NCBI RefSeq assembly: GCF_001425325.1
Contig: NZ_LMEH01000001.1
Span: forward strand, 977,898-1,041,897
Length of the DNA stretch: 64,000 nt
Source: Leifsonia sp. Root1293
Lineage (GTDB): Bacteria; Actinomycetota; Actinomycetes; Actinomycetales; Microbacteriaceae
Direction: 5' to 3'
Both the position numbers and the translations under genes were made by a program. The notes beneath the pieces are model-generated. The model ran no database searches. It was given only the letters and a program-made list of their open reading frames with translations, and was not told where the DNA came from. Positions 27,516 to 39,266 of the stretch are shown piece by piece (the first letter of the stretch is position 1; each line of letters opens with the position of its first letter).

Positions 27516-28049
27516 TCATGCCCCTGCGGGCGGGTTCACCAGCAGATCCACCCTGTCGGACAGGTAGCGCTCCAGCGGCACGGCCGCGGCATCGCCGGCG
27601 CCGGCACTCCAGCGCACGAGTGGCTGGTCGTCGCGCACGAACAGAGCCCCCGTCGACGCACGGAGCTCGGCGGCCTCCAGAACGATGGGTGCGGCGTTGA
27701 AGTTGACGGTCTCGCCTTCGGCGAACTTCCCGCGGAAGGCCGCGTCGCGATACCCGCGCCGCACCTCGGCGGACTCCGACTGGTACTGGGTGCGCCCCGG
27801 TGGGACGGCACGCGTGGTGAGGCCCTCCTCGTAGAGGGCGCCGTCGGCGTCGATCAGAAGAACACCGAGTCGCCACACTCGACCCCGCGGCACCATCACG
27901 GCACGCCGGGTGACGAGCAGCTTGCGGTGGGCGGGCACGTACTCGCCGAGCGCCTCGTCGCGGGCTCCGGCTGCGGCCAGTCGACTCACGGCATCCGTCA
28001 GCAGGGTCCGGATGCCCGCGATGACGGCGGCGTCGCTCTCCTCGGTCAC
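27516..28049 (-). CDS. Conserved hypothetical protein
   Basis: The 177-residue product has no signal peptide or membrane segment and no domain that I recognise. A helical N-terminus is followed by a beta-rich region with the stretch VPRGRVWRLGVLLIDADGALYEEG, then RTQYQSESAEVRRGYRDAAFRG written in full elsewhere, and a C-terminal YLSDRVDLLVNPP tail. The GTG start at 28049 has TACGCT seven bases upstream, consistent with a leaderless transcript. It lies between lepA and DUF1990 on the same strand with no sign of coupling. Confidence 0.75.
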   Translation of the reverse strand: MTEESDAAVIAGIRTLLTDAVSRLAAAGARDEALGEYVPAHRKLLVTRRAVMVPRGRVWRLGVLLIDADGALYEEGLTTRAVPPGRTQYQSESAEVRRGYRDAAFRGKFAEGETVNFNAAPIVLEAAELRASTGALFVRDDQPLVRWSAGAGDAAAVPLERYLSDRVDLLVNPPAGA

Positions 28050-28074
28050 AGCATCGAGCGTAGGCGTCGGAACG

Positions 28075-29925
<1,851 letters not shown>

Positions 29926-29947
29926 CGTGACTCGATTCTCCCATGAC

Positions 29948-29953
29948 TAGCAT
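29948..29953 (+). promoter_or_regulatory. -10 box (TAGCAT) of the alpha/beta hydrolase gene
   Basis: TAGCAT ends six bases before the ATG at 29960, with no ribosome-binding site in between, indicating a leaderless transcript in the short region shared with lepA. Confidence 0.5.
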
Positions 29954-29959
29954 GGCTGG

Positions 29960-30694
29960 ATGCACAGCGGCCCTCCGGTGCTCTTCCTGCACGGCATTCG
30001 CACCTCGTCGAGCATGTGGCGCGCGCAGATCGACGCGCTCGCGCATCGCGGCATCCGCTCGCTCGCGATCGACCTGCCCGGCCACGGCGCTCGGATGGGC
30101 GAGGACTTCACCCTCGAGGCGGCGACGACCGCCATCGACGACGGCATCTCGACCCTCGGCGCCCCGCCGCTCATCGTGGGGCTCTCGATGGGCGGCTACG
30201 TCGGCATGCACTACGCCGCACGCCACCCCGATCAGCTGCGCGGGCTGGTGGCCGCCTCGTGCGGCGCCATCCCGAGGCCGGTCTTCATCGGCGGCTACAG
30301 GGCCGCCGCCGCGGCCATCCATCTGCTGCCCGACCGGGGCTCAGCCCTGAACGACGGCCTGGCGAGGCTGCTGGTGCGCGAACGAGGTCTCTCGGACCTC
30401 CTCGCAGGAGGCATCGCGCTCGAGGTGATGCAGTCCGGCCTGCGCGCCATCGGCACGCTCAGGCCCCTCGACGACCTCGCGGCCTACGACGGGAGGGTCT
30501 GGTTGGTGAACGGACGCTACGACCACATCCGTTTCGATGAGCGACGGATGCTCCGAGCCAGTCGGCACGGAACGCTGACGGTCATTCCCGGCGCGACCCA
30601 CCTGGCGAGCCTCGTGCAGCCCGAGGCGTTCACGGAGGCCGTTCTCGAAGCCTGGCGGGAGCTCGCGGAGGTCGAGGCCTCACAGCAGGGCTGA
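29960..30694 (+). CDS. Alpha/beta-fold hydrolase
   Basis: The 244-residue protein has the alpha/beta hydrolase fold with the oxyanion segment VLFLHGIRTSS, nucleophile S76 in GLSMGG, the acid in NGRYDHIRF and the catalytic histidine in GATHLAS. There is no signal peptide. The lid between the nucleophile and the acid is rich in alanine and leucine. Substrate cannot be predicted; such proteins include esterases, lipases and haloperoxidase-like enzymes. Confidence 0.88.
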   Translation: MHSGPPVLFLHGIRTSSSMWRAQIDALAHRGIRSLAIDLPGHGARMGEDFTLEAATTAIDDGISTLGAPPLIVGLSMGGYVGMHYAARHPDQLRGLVAASCGAIPRPVFIGGYRAAAAAIHLLPDRGSALNDGLARLLVRERGLSDLLAGGIALEVMQSGLRAIGTLRPLDDLAAYDGRVWLVNGRYDHIRFDERRMLRASRHGTLTVIPGATHLASLVQPEAFTEAVLEAWRELAEVEASQQG

Positions 30695-30804
30695 CGATGC
30701 TGGGGGCGGCGATCCCGTCGCCCTCGCACCCCGTGCAGCTTCACCGTGACGGGAGATGTCGGCGCATCGGGAAGGATCTGAGGCCGGAGCGGTTGGATCT
30801 CGGC

Positions 30805-31707
30805 ATGAGCATTCTTCTCACCGGCGGTGCCGGCTACATCGGATCAGCAGTTCTCGAGCGGCTCCTCGCCGCCGGCCACGAGGTGTCGGCGCTGGTGCGC
30901 TCGCCCGAGAAGGCCGCCGTCGTCCAGGCGGCCGGGGCGACCGCCGTCATCGGGTCGGCCGACGATGCCGAGATCGTCCGCGCTGCGGCAGGGGCAGCCG
31001 ACGGCGTCATCCACCTGGCCTCCTCCCCCGAGGTCGACTCCGTGCTCGTGCCCGCCGTGCTGGCGGCGATCGAGGGCCGGGACGCCCGGTTCGTGCACAC
31101 TGGCGGCATCTGGATCTACGGATCCGGCACCGACCTGACCGAGCAGTCTCCGTTCCAGCCGCTTCCGATCAGCGGATGGCGCGCCGAGGGCCAGGCCCTC
31201 GTGAACGCCGCCCCCAACACCGCCGTCGTGGCGCCCGCCGTCGTCTACGGCGACGGAGCCGGGATCGTGCGCGGCCTCATCACCGCGCCCCGCGGAACCG
31301 GCGTCGCCCCGACGGTGCCGCTCGTGGGCGACGGATCGCAGCACTGGACCACCGTTCACGTCGACGACATCGCCGCGCTCTACGTGCTGGCCTACGAGAA
31401 CCGCAGCGCTCGGGGTGTCTACATCGGGGCCAGCGGCGTGAACCCCACGGTGCGGGAACTGGGCGAGGCCATCGCTGCTGCCGAGCACGTAGCGGGCGGA
31501 GTCGCACCCGAGACCGTCGAGGCGAGCCGCGAACGGCTCGGTGCCGATTTCGCCGATGCCCTGCTGCTCGACCAGCAGGCGTCGGGAGCGCGGGCACGCA
31601 CCGAACTCGGCTGGGCGCCGACCGGAGCCTCGGTTCTCGACGAGATCGGCTCGGGTTCCTACGCACCGTCGCCCGCGGCCGACCGGTCGGAGGAGCCCGC
31701 GGCCTGA
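30805..31707 (+). CDS. NAD(P)-binding protein, extended SDR / epimerase family
   Basis: The 300-residue product has a Rossmann nucleotide site, [18 protein letters not shown], at its N-terminus, the HLASS strand end and the HTGGIWIYG segment. The usual YxxxK catalytic pair of extended SDR enzymes is not evident; the equivalent region reads [11 protein letters not shown]. It may be an atypical or non-catalytic member, or a NmrA-like redox sensor. I chose the ATG at 30805, since the frame upstream to 30697 lacks family residues. It ends 169 bases before the rpsT start. Confidence 0.82.
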   Translation: MSILLTGGAGYIGSAVLERLLAAGHEVSALVRSPEKAAVVQAAGATAVIGSADDAEIVRAAAGAADGVIHLASSPEVDSVLVPAVLAAIEGRDARFVHTGGIWIYGSGTDLTEQSPFQPLPISGWRAEGQALVNAAPNTAVVAPAVVYGDGAGIVRGLITAPRGTGVAPTVPLVGDGSQHWTTVHVDDIAALYVLAYENRSARGVYIGASGVNPTVRELGEAIAAAEHVAGGVAPETVEASRERLGADFADALLLDQQASGARARTELGWAPTGASVLDEIGSGSYAPSPAADRSEEPAA

Positions 31708-31876
31708 GAGTCCGCCGTGCCGAGACTCGGCGGGATTATCGGCGGAAGCGCTTCATAGGGTAAAGTTGCCTGTTGGCTTGCGTGTGGGTCCCACCTCACA
31801 CGATTTCGCCGCAGGCGCCCCTCTACCGTCATGCGGCAACATCCGATCCACACACAAACGAAAGAACGTACTCAAC
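31708..31876 (+). promoter_or_regulatory. rpsT: rpsT promoter and leader
   Basis: TAGGGTAAAGT around 31756-31766 holds two overlapping -10-like boxes, giving a 5' leader of about 105 bases before the GTG of rpsT. This is long compared with the leaderless genes nearby. S20 is known in other bacteria to repress its own synthesis, so the leader may fold for such control; I see no single dominant stem. Confidence 0.4.
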
Positions 31877-32137
31877 GTGGCAAACATCAAGTCGCAGATC
31901 AAGCGCATCGGCACGAACAAGAAGGCTCAGGAGCGCAACAAGGCCGTCAAGAGCGAGCTCAAGACCGCCATCCGCGCCACCCGCACCGCCATCGCCTCCG
32001 GCGACAAGGCCGTTGCGTCCAGCGCCCTGAAGACCGCTTCGAAGAAGCTCGACAAGGCCGTCAGCAAGGGTGTCATCCACCAGAACCAGGCTGCGAACCG
32101 CAAGTCGGCGATCGCCAAGCAGGTCGACGCGCTGTAA
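31877..32137 (+). CDS. rpsT: 30S ribosomal protein S20
   Basis: The 86-residue basic protein matches bS20 over its full length ([20 protein letters not shown] at the start, [16 protein letters not shown] near the end), three long helices that bind 16S rRNA. The start is GTG at 31877; the longer frame from 31541 is in the epimerase gene and is not coding. It is followed by a very strong terminator. Position between lepA and holA is conserved in actinobacteria. Confidence 0.97.
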   Translation: MANIKSQIKRIGTNKKAQERNKAVKSELKTAIRATRTAIASGDKAVASSALKTASKKLDKAVSKGVIHQNQAANRKSAIAKQVDAL

Positions 32138-32150
32138 GCGTTTCTCATCG

Positions 32151-32192
32151 AGATGGCCCCGGATGCTTCGGCATCCGGGGCCATCTTCGTTT
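32151..32192 (+). terminator. Intrinsic terminator after rpsT
   Basis: A 16-bp perfect stem, AGATGGCCCCGGATGC with its complement, closes on a TTCG tetraloop and is followed by TCGTTT. It separates rpsT from the convergent holA and may serve both. Confidence 0.85.
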
Positions 32193-32206
32193 CCGGGAGC
32201 GAAGCG

Positions 32207-33235
32207 CTAGGCGCGCCCGCGGGCGGCGATGACGCCGACCATGCGCTCGAGGGCGAAGACGGGATCGCGCTCGGCGCCCTTCACTGCGGCATCGGTCTCG
32301 GCGAGCATGGTGATGCACCGGGCGAGACCCTCTTCACTCCAGCCCTGCAGGTCACGCTGTGCGCGCTCGACCTGCCACGGCGCCATGCCGAGCTTGGAGG
32401 CGAGCTGACCCGAGCCGCCCCGCGTGCCGAACACCTTGGCCATCGTGCGGATCTTCATGGCGAAAGCCGCGACGATCGGCACGGGATCCTCTCCGGAGGA
32501 GATGGCCTGGCGCAGGTTGGTGAGGGCCTCGCCGTGCCGACCGGCGATGGCCGCATCGGCCACCTTGAAGGCGTTCACCTCCATGCGCCCGCCGTAGTAA
32601 CGATCGACGGTGGCCTCGGTGATCTCGGCGCTGGCGTCGCTCATCAGCTGCTGGCACGCGGCCGACAGCTCCGCGAGGTCGTCGGAGAACGCCGACACGA
32701 GTGACCTCAGGGCCGAGGGCGCGACCCGGCGTCCCTTCGCGGCGAACTCGCCGGCCGCGAACTCGTACTTCTCGGCGTCCTTCTTGAGCTCGGCGCAGAC
32801 GATCTCGATGCCGCCGCCCACTCCTCCCCTGATGGCGTCGAGCAGCTTCTTGCCGCGCATGCCGCCGTTGTGCCGGAGCACCAGGAAGGTACTGTCGGCA
32901 GGCTCCTGAAGGTAGGCGAGAGTCTCGGTGATGAAGTCGTCGGTGCACTTCTCGACGTTGCTGACGCGCAGCAGTCGCGGTTCGGCGAACAGCGACGGGC
33001 TGGCCATCGTCAACAGCTCCCCTGGTGCGTACGAGTCGGCGGCGATGTCGACGATCTCGAGGCTCGGGTCCTCGGTCTTGAGGAAGTCGCGGAGGTCCCG
33101 GATGCTGCGCTCGGCGAGGAAGGTCTCGGTACCCGAGACGAGCACCACCGGCGCCGGTCGCACCTGATTCCAGCCGAGTTGCGGGATGGAGACCGTTGAC
33201 CGCGCTTTGGCCGGAGCGGAAGTACGAGCAGCCAC
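32207..33235 (-). CDS. holA: DNA polymerase III subunit delta
   Basis: The delta subunit opens the beta sliding clamp as part of the clamp loader. The 342-residue product has an N-terminal RecA-like fold (PVVLVSGTETFLAERSIRDL), the middle helical segment and the C-terminal collar domain (AFAMKIRTMAKVF). It starts at GTG 33235, with GAGAGGA about five bases upstream. The longer frame runs through comEC. It lies 29 bases downstream of comEC. Confidence 0.94.
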   Translation of the reverse strand: MAARTSAPAKARSTVSIPQLGWNQVRPAPVVLVSGTETFLAERSIRDLRDFLKTEDPSLEIVDIAADSYAPGELLTMASPSLFAEPRLLRVSNVEKCTDDFITETLAYLQEPADSTFLVLRHNGGMRGKKLLDAIRGGVGGGIEIVCAELKKDAEKYEFAAGEFAAKGRRVAPSALRSLVSAFSDDLAELSAACQQLMSDASAEITEATVDRYYGGRMEVNAFKVADAAIAGRHGEALTNLRQAISSGEDPVPIVAAFAMKIRTMAKVFGTRGGSGQLASKLGMAPWQVERAQRDLQGWSEEGLARCITMLAETDAAVKGAERDPVFALERMVGVIAARGRA

Positions 33236-33264
33236 GCGGGTCCTCTCAGGATGGGATCTCCACT

Positions 33265-35640
33265 TTATCCCGCGCCACCGACAGCCCTGCGCCGCTCCGA
33301 CCACACCCGCACGGTTCCGTCGTCGCCTGGAGCGAGCAGCACCAGACCCTGCTCGTCCGTGCGCTCGGCGACGGTGCCTGCGCTCCTCAGTATCGCCAGC
33401 AGTCTGGCCGTCGGATGCCCGTAGCTGTTCTCCGCGCCCACGGAGATGAGGCCCACCGTGGCGTGCATCCGCTCGTACAGCTCGGCGCTCTGGTCCGAAG
33501 ATCCGTGATGCGCCACCTTCACGACGTCGACTGGTGTGATCGGGGTCGCCCTGGCCAGCGCCCGTTGCGGCTCCTCTCCGAGGTCGCCCAGGAACGCCGA
33601 GCTGAGCCCTGACCCCGTGAAGCGCATCGTGACGCTCCCGGCGTTGCCCATTGCCATGGTGGCGGCATCCGGCAGGGGCCAGAGCACCTCCCAGTCGAGA
33701 TCGCCGAGGGAGCCCGTCAGCCCGGCGGTCCCACGTTCGACACTGGTCCCTCCCGCCTGGAGGCGAGCGAGGATCTCCCGGTCGGCCTCCGTCTCCGGCA
33801 GGCCGACGACGGCATGGTCGACCCGTCCGACCACCGCGTCGACGCCGCCGACATGGTCGATGTCGTAGTGGGTGAGAACGAGGAGGTCGAGCCGCTGGAT
33901 GCCGAGGGAGTCGAGGCAACCGGCCAGGAGAGCAGGGTCCGGACCGGTGTCGACCAGCGCGTGACTGGAGCCATCGCGCACCACGACCGCGTCGCCCTGA
34001 CCGATGTCGCACGCCGCGTACTGCCAGTCGGCCGGCATCGAGAGCGAGCGGAGCACGGACGAGCCGAGCAGGGCGCCGCCGTAGGCACCGGCAGTGACGA
34101 GCAGCCCGGTGACGAGCACGCCGACCACCCGGGGCGACGCTCTGTCGCGACGGCGGAGCGCCAGAGCGATCGCAGCAGCCGACACGGCTGCGAGCAGCAA
34201 CGCTCCCGCCGCTCCGCCGAGCCACGGCAATCGGGTCCAGGCGAGACCGTCGACGGTACGGGCGATCTGGGCGATCCAGGCCGACGGCACCCACGCCACC
34301 TGCAGGCAAGCCGTGGCGAGGCCGGGAAGGACGGGAAGCAGCAGACAGCCGATCAGGCCGAGCACCGTCGCGATCGGTGCGGCGGGTTCGGCCAGGAGAT
34401 TGGCGAGAACGCCCGCCACGGGAACGGTCGGGTCGAGCAGGATGAGGATGGGCTGGCAGGCGAGCTGGGCTGCGAGGGGAACCGCGATGGCGATCGCGAT
34501 CGGCGCCGGCATCCAGCGGGCCAGTGTCGTCGCGAGAGGGCGGGCGAGCAGCAGCAGCCCTGCCGTCGCAGAGACCGACAGTGCGAAGCCGTAGCTGCGT
34601 GCCAACCAGGGATCCACCGCGAGCAGGACCACGACGGCGACGGACAGAGCCGCGAGGCCGCGCCCGGGCCGGCCGATGCCGAGCGCGAGGAGCACCACTG
34701 TGGCCATGACCGCCGCACGCAGCACACTGGGTTGGGGCGTGACGAGAACGACGAACCCGGCGAGGGCCACGAGGGCGAGCAGATAGCGCGCCCGCCGCGG
34801 AAGCCCGCAGAGCGCCCCGAGCAGCACGATCACGGCGACGACGATGGCGCAGTTCGCGCCGGACACTGCAGTGAGGTGGCTGAGCGAGGAACTCTTCATG
34901 GCCGCATCGAGCTCCGCCGTGACAGCACCCGTGTCGCCGATGGCCAGTCCGGGCAGCAGATCGCCACCATCGCCGGGGAGAACCGTCGCCGCCGCCGTCA
35001 GTCCGGAGCGCAGCGGGTCGGCCCAGCCGAGGGACCACGGCGCCGGCGAGAGCGTGGTGATCGGCGCCGAGGCGAAGAGCAAGAAGGCGACGTCGTCTCC
35101 GGCCTCCGTCGACTTCACCGTGCCGCGCGCCCTGACCGTCGCTCCGATGGGCGGATGCTCGCCGTCCACCTCGCCGAAGACCAGCACGGGTGCCGACGCG
35201 CTCACGGGTCGACTCACGCCTTCCGGTCCTCGGCTCGACACCGACAGGACCCGCGCCTCGAACCTGACCTGCTCGCTCCCGGAGAATGCGCCGACGCCGA
35301 CGGCAGGCGCAGACGACACCACGGCCTGCACCGTGACAGTGCGGTGCTCATCGGCCGCCTGCACGAGCACGGGTGGGGTGCGCGACGGCGCGGCGGCCGC
35401 CACCGCGCTGCACACCACGGCTGTCGCAGCAGCGCCGAGTGCGACGAGGGCGAGGATGCGACGAGTGGACAGCGAGTGCGAGCCGCCCAGCAGCACGGCG
35501 ACCGTTCCGATCGCCAGCAGGGCCGCGGATGCCGCCACCCAACCGGCTGCATCCGGAAACCCGACAGCGAGGAACCCAGCCGCCCAGGCGATGGCGGCCG
35601 GCCAGCCGAGTCGCAGTTCGGCACGCATCGGAGAGCTCAC
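33265..35640 (-). CDS. comEC: ComEC/Rec2-family DNA-uptake membrane channel
   Basis: ComEC conducts single-stranded DNA across the membrane during transformation. The 791-residue product has an N-terminal OB-like region, a competence domain with about ten hydrophobic helices (SHLTAVSGANCAIVVAVIVLL near its start) and a C-terminal metallo-beta-lactamase-like domain with THYDIDHVGG and VKVAHHGSSD, which retain metal ligands. It begins with GTG in a GTGA overlap with the comEA stop. No pilin or other competence genes are in the window, so function in DNA uptake is inferred. Confidence 0.93.
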   Translation of the reverse strand: MSSPMRAELRLGWPAAIAWAAGFLAVGFPDAAGWVAASAALLAIGTVAVLLGGSHSLSTRRILALVALGAAATAVVCSAVAAAAPSRTPPVLVQAADEHRTVTVQAVVSSAPAVGVGAFSGSEQVRFEARVLSVSSRGPEGVSRPVSASAPVLVFGEVDGEHPPIGATVRARGTVKSTEAGDDVAFLLFASAPITTLSPAPWSLGWADPLRSGLTAAATVLPGDGGDLLPGLAIGDTGAVTAELDAAMKSSSLSHLTAVSGANCAIVVAVIVLLGALCGLPRRARYLLALVALAGFVVLVTPQPSVLRAAVMATVVLLALGIGRPGRGLAALSVAVVVLLAVDPWLARSYGFALSVSATAGLLLLARPLATTLARWMPAPIAIAIAVPLAAQLACQPILILLDPTVPVAGVLANLLAEPAAPIATVLGLIGCLLLPVLPGLATACLQVAWVPSAWIAQIARTVDGLAWTRLPWLGGAAGALLLAAVSAAAIALALRRRDRASPRVVGVLVTGLLVTAGAYGGALLGSSVLRSLSMPADWQYAACDIGQGDAVVVRDGSSHALVDTGPDPALLAGCLDSLGIQRLDLLVLTHYDIDHVGGVDAVVGRVDHAVVGLPETEADREILARLQAGGTSVERGTAGLTGSLGDLDWEVLWPLPDAATMAMGNAGSVTMRFTGSGLSSAFLGDLGEEPQRALARATPITPVDVVKVAHHGSSDQSAELYERMHATVGLISVGAENSYGHPTARLLAILRSAGTVAERTDEQGLVLLAPGDDGTVRVWSERRRAVGGAG

Positions 35641-36362
35641 ACCGTCACGAGGTCCTGCAACGACTCGAAGGTCTTCTCGCCGATGCCGCTGACCTCCCTC
35701 AGTTCGTCGATGCTCGAGAAGCCGCCGTTGGCGTCGCGCCAGTCGATGATGCGCTGCGCGAGAGCGGGGCCGATGCGGGGAAGGGTGTCGAGATCTGCCA
35801 CCGTCGCGCTGTTGAGATCGATCGGTCCGGCGGATGCCGCGCCGCCCGTGCTGCCGCCGGCTCCCGGTGCCACGACGGATGGAGGCGGCACGTCGCCGAC
35901 CGCCGGCACGACGAGCTGCTCGCCATCCGACAGTTCGCGCGCGAGGTTCACGCCCCCGGGGTCGGCCGTCGCGGAGAAGCCGCCGGCCGCGGCGACGGCA
36001 TCCATGACCCTGGAGCCGGAGGCGACCTCGTAGAGTCCCGGACGAGCCACGGCGCCGAGGACGTGCACGAAGAGCACCGGAGCCGACGACGACACCCCTC
36101 CACCACCGCGGCTCGCTCCGTCGGACCTCGCATCCGAGCCAGCGGTGGCTGCCGAGCCGGCCGACGACCGCAGCCCTTCGGGGAGGTTGCCGGGAGCGAT
36201 GGAATCTCCGCTGCCACCGGCGCCGAGCATCGCGACGACGACGGTGGCGACGAGGGCGGTGATGACGAGCACGATGACTCCGCCGACGGCGATGCGCACG
36301 CGAGGAGCCGCCCGCGCGGCCGGATCGAGCCGACCGATCGCCTCGTCGTCTGCGGTGCCCAC
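35637..36362 (-). CDS. comEA: ComEA-family DNA-binding protein
   Basis: ComEA binds incoming double-stranded DNA at the cell surface. The 241-residue protein has one N-terminal membrane anchor (IAVGGVIVLVITALVATVVV), an SLBB domain (VHVLGAVARPGLYEVASGSR) and a helix-hairpin-helix pair at the C-terminus (LNSATVADLDTLPRIGPALA and LREVSGIGEKTFESL). The GTG start at 36362 has TAGCCT six bases upstream, indicating a leaderless comEA-comEC transcript. Confidence 0.94.
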   Translation of the reverse strand: MGTADDEAIGRLDPAARAAPRVRIAVGGVIVLVITALVATVVVAMLGAGGSGDSIAPGNLPEGLRSSAGSAATAGSDARSDGASRGGGGVSSSAPVLFVHVLGAVARPGLYEVASGSRVMDAVAAAGGFSATADPGGVNLARELSDGEQLVVPAVGDVPPPSVVAPGAGGSTGGAASAGPIDLNSATVADLDTLPRIGPALAQRIIDWRDANGGFSSIDELREVSGIGEKTFESLQDLVTV

Positions 36363-36431
36363 CGGGTCAGGCTAGGTGGCGTCGGACCCGCTCACCCTGG
36401 ACGCCGGCAGCTCGACGCGACTGCCGAACGC

Positions 36432-36464
36432 GGAACGGGCTGGGGAGGATCCCCAGCCCGTTCC
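36432..36464 (-). terminator. Hairpin terminator downstream of leuS
   Basis: A 15-bp perfect stem, GGAACGGGCTGGGGA with its complement, has a three-base loop and lies 12 bases past the leuS stop. The T-tract is weak (GCGTTCGG). Confidence 0.65.
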
Positions 36465-36476
36465 GAAGAAGCGCGA

Positions 36477-39059
36477 TCAGCTCCTGGTGGCGATGCTCAC
36501 GACCTTGGGTGCACGCACGATGACGTTCACGATCTCGCGATCGCCGATGGAGCGCACGACGCCTGCCGAGGCCCGAGCGAGGGTCTCGAGTTCGTCGGCC
36601 GAGATGTTCGGCGAGACGGTGAGCTTGTCGCGCACCTTGCCGTCGACCTGCACGACAGCGACGACGGACTCTGCGATCAGGAGGTTGGGATCGGCCTTGC
36701 GCCACTGCACGAGGGCGACACCGGGCTGGTAGCCGAGCTTCTCCCACATATCCTCTGCGGTGTACGGCGCGAACAGGTTGAGGGCCATCGCCGTCACCTC
36801 TGCCGCCTCGCGCACGGCCGCATCCGCCGGACCGGCGCCCGAGTCGATCACCTTGCGGGTGGCGTTGACCAGCTCCATGAGGCGCGCGACGACCACGTTG
36901 AACTTGAACGACTCGACGAGTCCGGGAGCATCGGCGAGGAAGCGGTGGGTGACCCTCCGCAGCCCGGGGTCGCCGGTCTTCCAGAGCACATCCGGCGACG
37001 AGGAGACGTCCTTCGCGACGCGCCAGGCGCGGGCGAGGAACTTGGACGATCCGACAGGCGACACGTCGTTCCAGTCGATGTCGTCCTCGGGGGGACCGGC
37101 GAAGGCCATCGTCAGGCGTACGGCGTCGACGCCGTGCTTCTCCACCTCCTCGGTGAAGTAGACGATGTTGCCCTTGCTCTTGCTCATCTTGGAGCCGTCG
37201 AGGATGACCATGCCCTGGTTCAGCAGGGCCGAGAACGGCTCGGTGAAGCTGAGGTAGCCGAGGTCGAAGAGCACCTTCGTGATGAACCGCGCGTAGAGCA
37301 GGTGCAGGATGGCGTGCTCGACTCCGCCGACGTACTGGTCGACCGGAGCCCAGCGCTCGGCCTCCTTCGGGTCGAACGCCTTGCCGTCGTCGTTCGGGTT
37401 GAGGAAGCGCAGGAAGTACCACGAGCTGTCCACGAAGGTGTCCATCGTGTCGGCGTCGCGGCGCGCCGGAGTGCCGTCGATCGGGTTGGGCACGTTCATC
37501 CAGTCCTCGGCCGCACCGAGCGGCGACGTGCCCTTGGGCTTCAGGTCGAGGCCCTCGGCGTCGGGGAGCAGCACCGGCAGCTGGTCTTCCGGCACGGGGA
37601 TCTCCGTGCCGTCTGCACCGTGGATGATCGGGATGGGGGTACCCCAGTAGCGCTGGCGCGAGATCAGCCAGTCGCGCAGTCGGTAGTTCTTGGCGGCCCG
37701 ACCGCGGCCCTCAGCCGCCAGGATCTCGATGACCTTCTTGATCGCGTTCGACTTCGACAGCCCGGTGAGGGGGCCCGAGTTCATCAGTCGGCCCTCCCCT
37801 GCCAGGGCGATCCCGGTGTCTGCCGGGTCGGTGCTCTCGACGTCGGGCAGCACGGGGTCGCCGTGCTCGTCGAGGTCGATGACGGGGATGACTCCGGTCA
37901 CCGGCGCGTTCACGTCGACGACGACGCGCACGGGCAGGTCGAAGGCGCGGGCGAAGTCGAGGTCGCGCTGATCGTGCGCCGGAACGGCCATGACGGCGCC
38001 GTGGCCGTAATCGGCGAGAACGTAGTCGGCAGCCCAGATCGGCAGCCTCTCCCCGTTCACCGGATTGACGGCATAACGGCCGAGGAAGACACCGGTCTTC
38101 TCGCGGTCGGTGGCCTGACGCTCCATCTCCGTCGACTTCTGCACAGCCGTGAGGTAGGTGCCGAATCGTTCCTGGATGTCTGGTGTCGATCCCTCGACCA
38201 GCTCTGCGGCCAGGTCGGAGTCGGGAGCGACGACCATGAAGGTCGCTCCCCAGAGAGTGTCAGGACGCGTCGTGAAGACGGTGACACGCTCATCACGACC
38301 CTCGATCTCGAATTCGACGTCGGCTCCGATGGAGCGGCCGATCCAGTTGCGCTGCATGTTCAGCACCTTCGAGGGCCAGGAGCCCTCGAGCTGGTTCAGG
38401 TCGTCGAGCAGTCGATCCGCGTAGTCGGTGATGCGGAAATACCACTGGGTCAGCTTCTTCTTGACCACCACTGCGCCGCTGCGCTCGGAGGTGCCGTCGG
38501 GCAGGACCTGCTCGTTGGCCAGCACGGTGAGGTCTACGGGGTCCCAGTTGACCCAGCTGTCCTTGCGGTAGGCGAGGCCCTTCTTGTAGAGCTGCAGGAA
38601 CAGCCACTGGTTCCACTTGTAGTACTCGGGGTCGCTCGTGTGCAGTTCGCGCTCCCAGTCGAAGGAGGTCGCGTAGAGGCGCATGCTCGCCTTCTGCTGC
38701 GCGATGTTGTCGTAGGTCCAGCCGCGCGGGTCGATACCGCGCTTGATGGCGGCATTCTCGGCGGGAAGGCCGAAGGAGTCCCATCCGATCGGATGCATCA
38801 CGTTGAAGCCCTGCTGGCGCCAGTAGCGCGCCACGACATCGCCCAGCGCGTAGACCTCGGCGTGACCCATGTGCAGGTCGCCGGACGGGTACGGGAACAT
38901 GTCGAGAACGTACTTGCGGGGCCGCTTGTCGTCGGGGTCACCCGAGCGGAAGGGCTTCATCTCGTCCCAGACGGGCAGCCACTTCTTCTGGATGGAGGCG
39001 AAGTCGTAGACCTCGTCCTCTCCGGGTGCGCTGCTCGCGGACTCGTGCTCGTGTGCCAC
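36477..39059 (-). CDS. leuS: Leucyl-tRNA synthetase
   Basis: LeuRS charges tRNA(Leu). The 860-residue class I synthetase has the HMGH signature in [15 protein letters not shown], the KMSKS loop in [10 protein letters not shown], an inserted CP1 editing domain ([18 protein letters not shown] and the later [17 protein letters not shown]) and the C-terminal anticodon-binding domain. I chose the GTG at 39059, giving the [20 protein letters not shown] start. The frame extends to 39230 but the extra residues are not conserved in the family as far as I can judge. Its supply of charged tRNA is what the leuA leader would sense. Confidence 0.95.
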   Translation of the reverse strand: MAHEHESASSAPGEDEVYDFASIQKKWLPVWDEMKPFRSGDPDDKRPRKYVLDMFPYPSGDLHMGHAEVYALGDVVARYWRQQGFNVMHPIGWDSFGLPAENAAIKRGIDPRGWTYDNIAQQKASMRLYATSFDWERELHTSDPEYYKWNQWLFLQLYKKGLAYRKDSWVNWDPVDLTVLANEQVLPDGTSERSGAVVVKKKLTQWYFRITDYADRLLDDLNQLEGSWPSKVLNMQRNWIGRSIGADVEFEIEGRDERVTVFTTRPDTLWGATFMVVAPDSDLAAELVEGSTPDIQERFGTYLTAVQKSTEMERQATDREKTGVFLGRYAVNPVNGERLPIWAADYVLADYGHGAVMAVPAHDQRDLDFARAFDLPVRVVVDVNAPVTGVIPVIDLDEHGDPVLPDVESTDPADTGIALAGEGRLMNSGPLTGLSKSNAIKKVIEILAAEGRGRAAKNYRLRDWLISRQRYWGTPIPIIHGADGTEIPVPEDQLPVLLPDAEGLDLKPKGTSPLGAAEDWMNVPNPIDGTPARRDADTMDTFVDSSWYFLRFLNPNDDGKAFDPKEAERWAPVDQYVGGVEHAILHLLYARFITKVLFDLGYLSFTEPFSALLNQGMVILDGSKMSKSKGNIVYFTEEVEKHGVDAVRLTMAFAGPPEDDIDWNDVSPVGSSKFLARAWRVAKDVSSSPDVLWKTGDPGLRRVTHRFLADAPGLVESFKFNVVVARLMELVNATRKVIDSGAGPADAAVREAAEVTAMALNLFAPYTAEDMWEKLGYQPGVALVQWRKADPNLLIAESVVAVVQVDGKVRDKLTVSPNISADELETLARASAGVVRSIGDREIVNVIVRAPKVVSIATRS

Positions 39060-39266
39060 GTGACTCTCAATCGATACGGAAGTGATGATGGGAGCGCCAT
39101 TGCTCGAGGGCGGGCCGTGTGCGAAACATGGCTGTAACCAAGATTCCACTTTACTGAACAGCGCCGCGGATGCCGCATTCCCGGCGTCTCGGTCGCTGAG
39201 GGCCCGACGGAGTCGGCGCCCGAGGCGCACACCGAAGGCGCTTCGACCGACTACTGCGTCCGGGCC

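Noticed and set aside
35373-39137. A 1254-codon open frame on the plus strand
   Set aside because: It is antisense to comEC, comEA and leuS and shows no domain. Long mirror frames are expected at this GC content.
39060-39230. Longer N-terminus for LeuRS
   Set aside because: The extra 57 residues are low in conserved features and the class I synthetase fold begins with the segment after the GTG at 39059.
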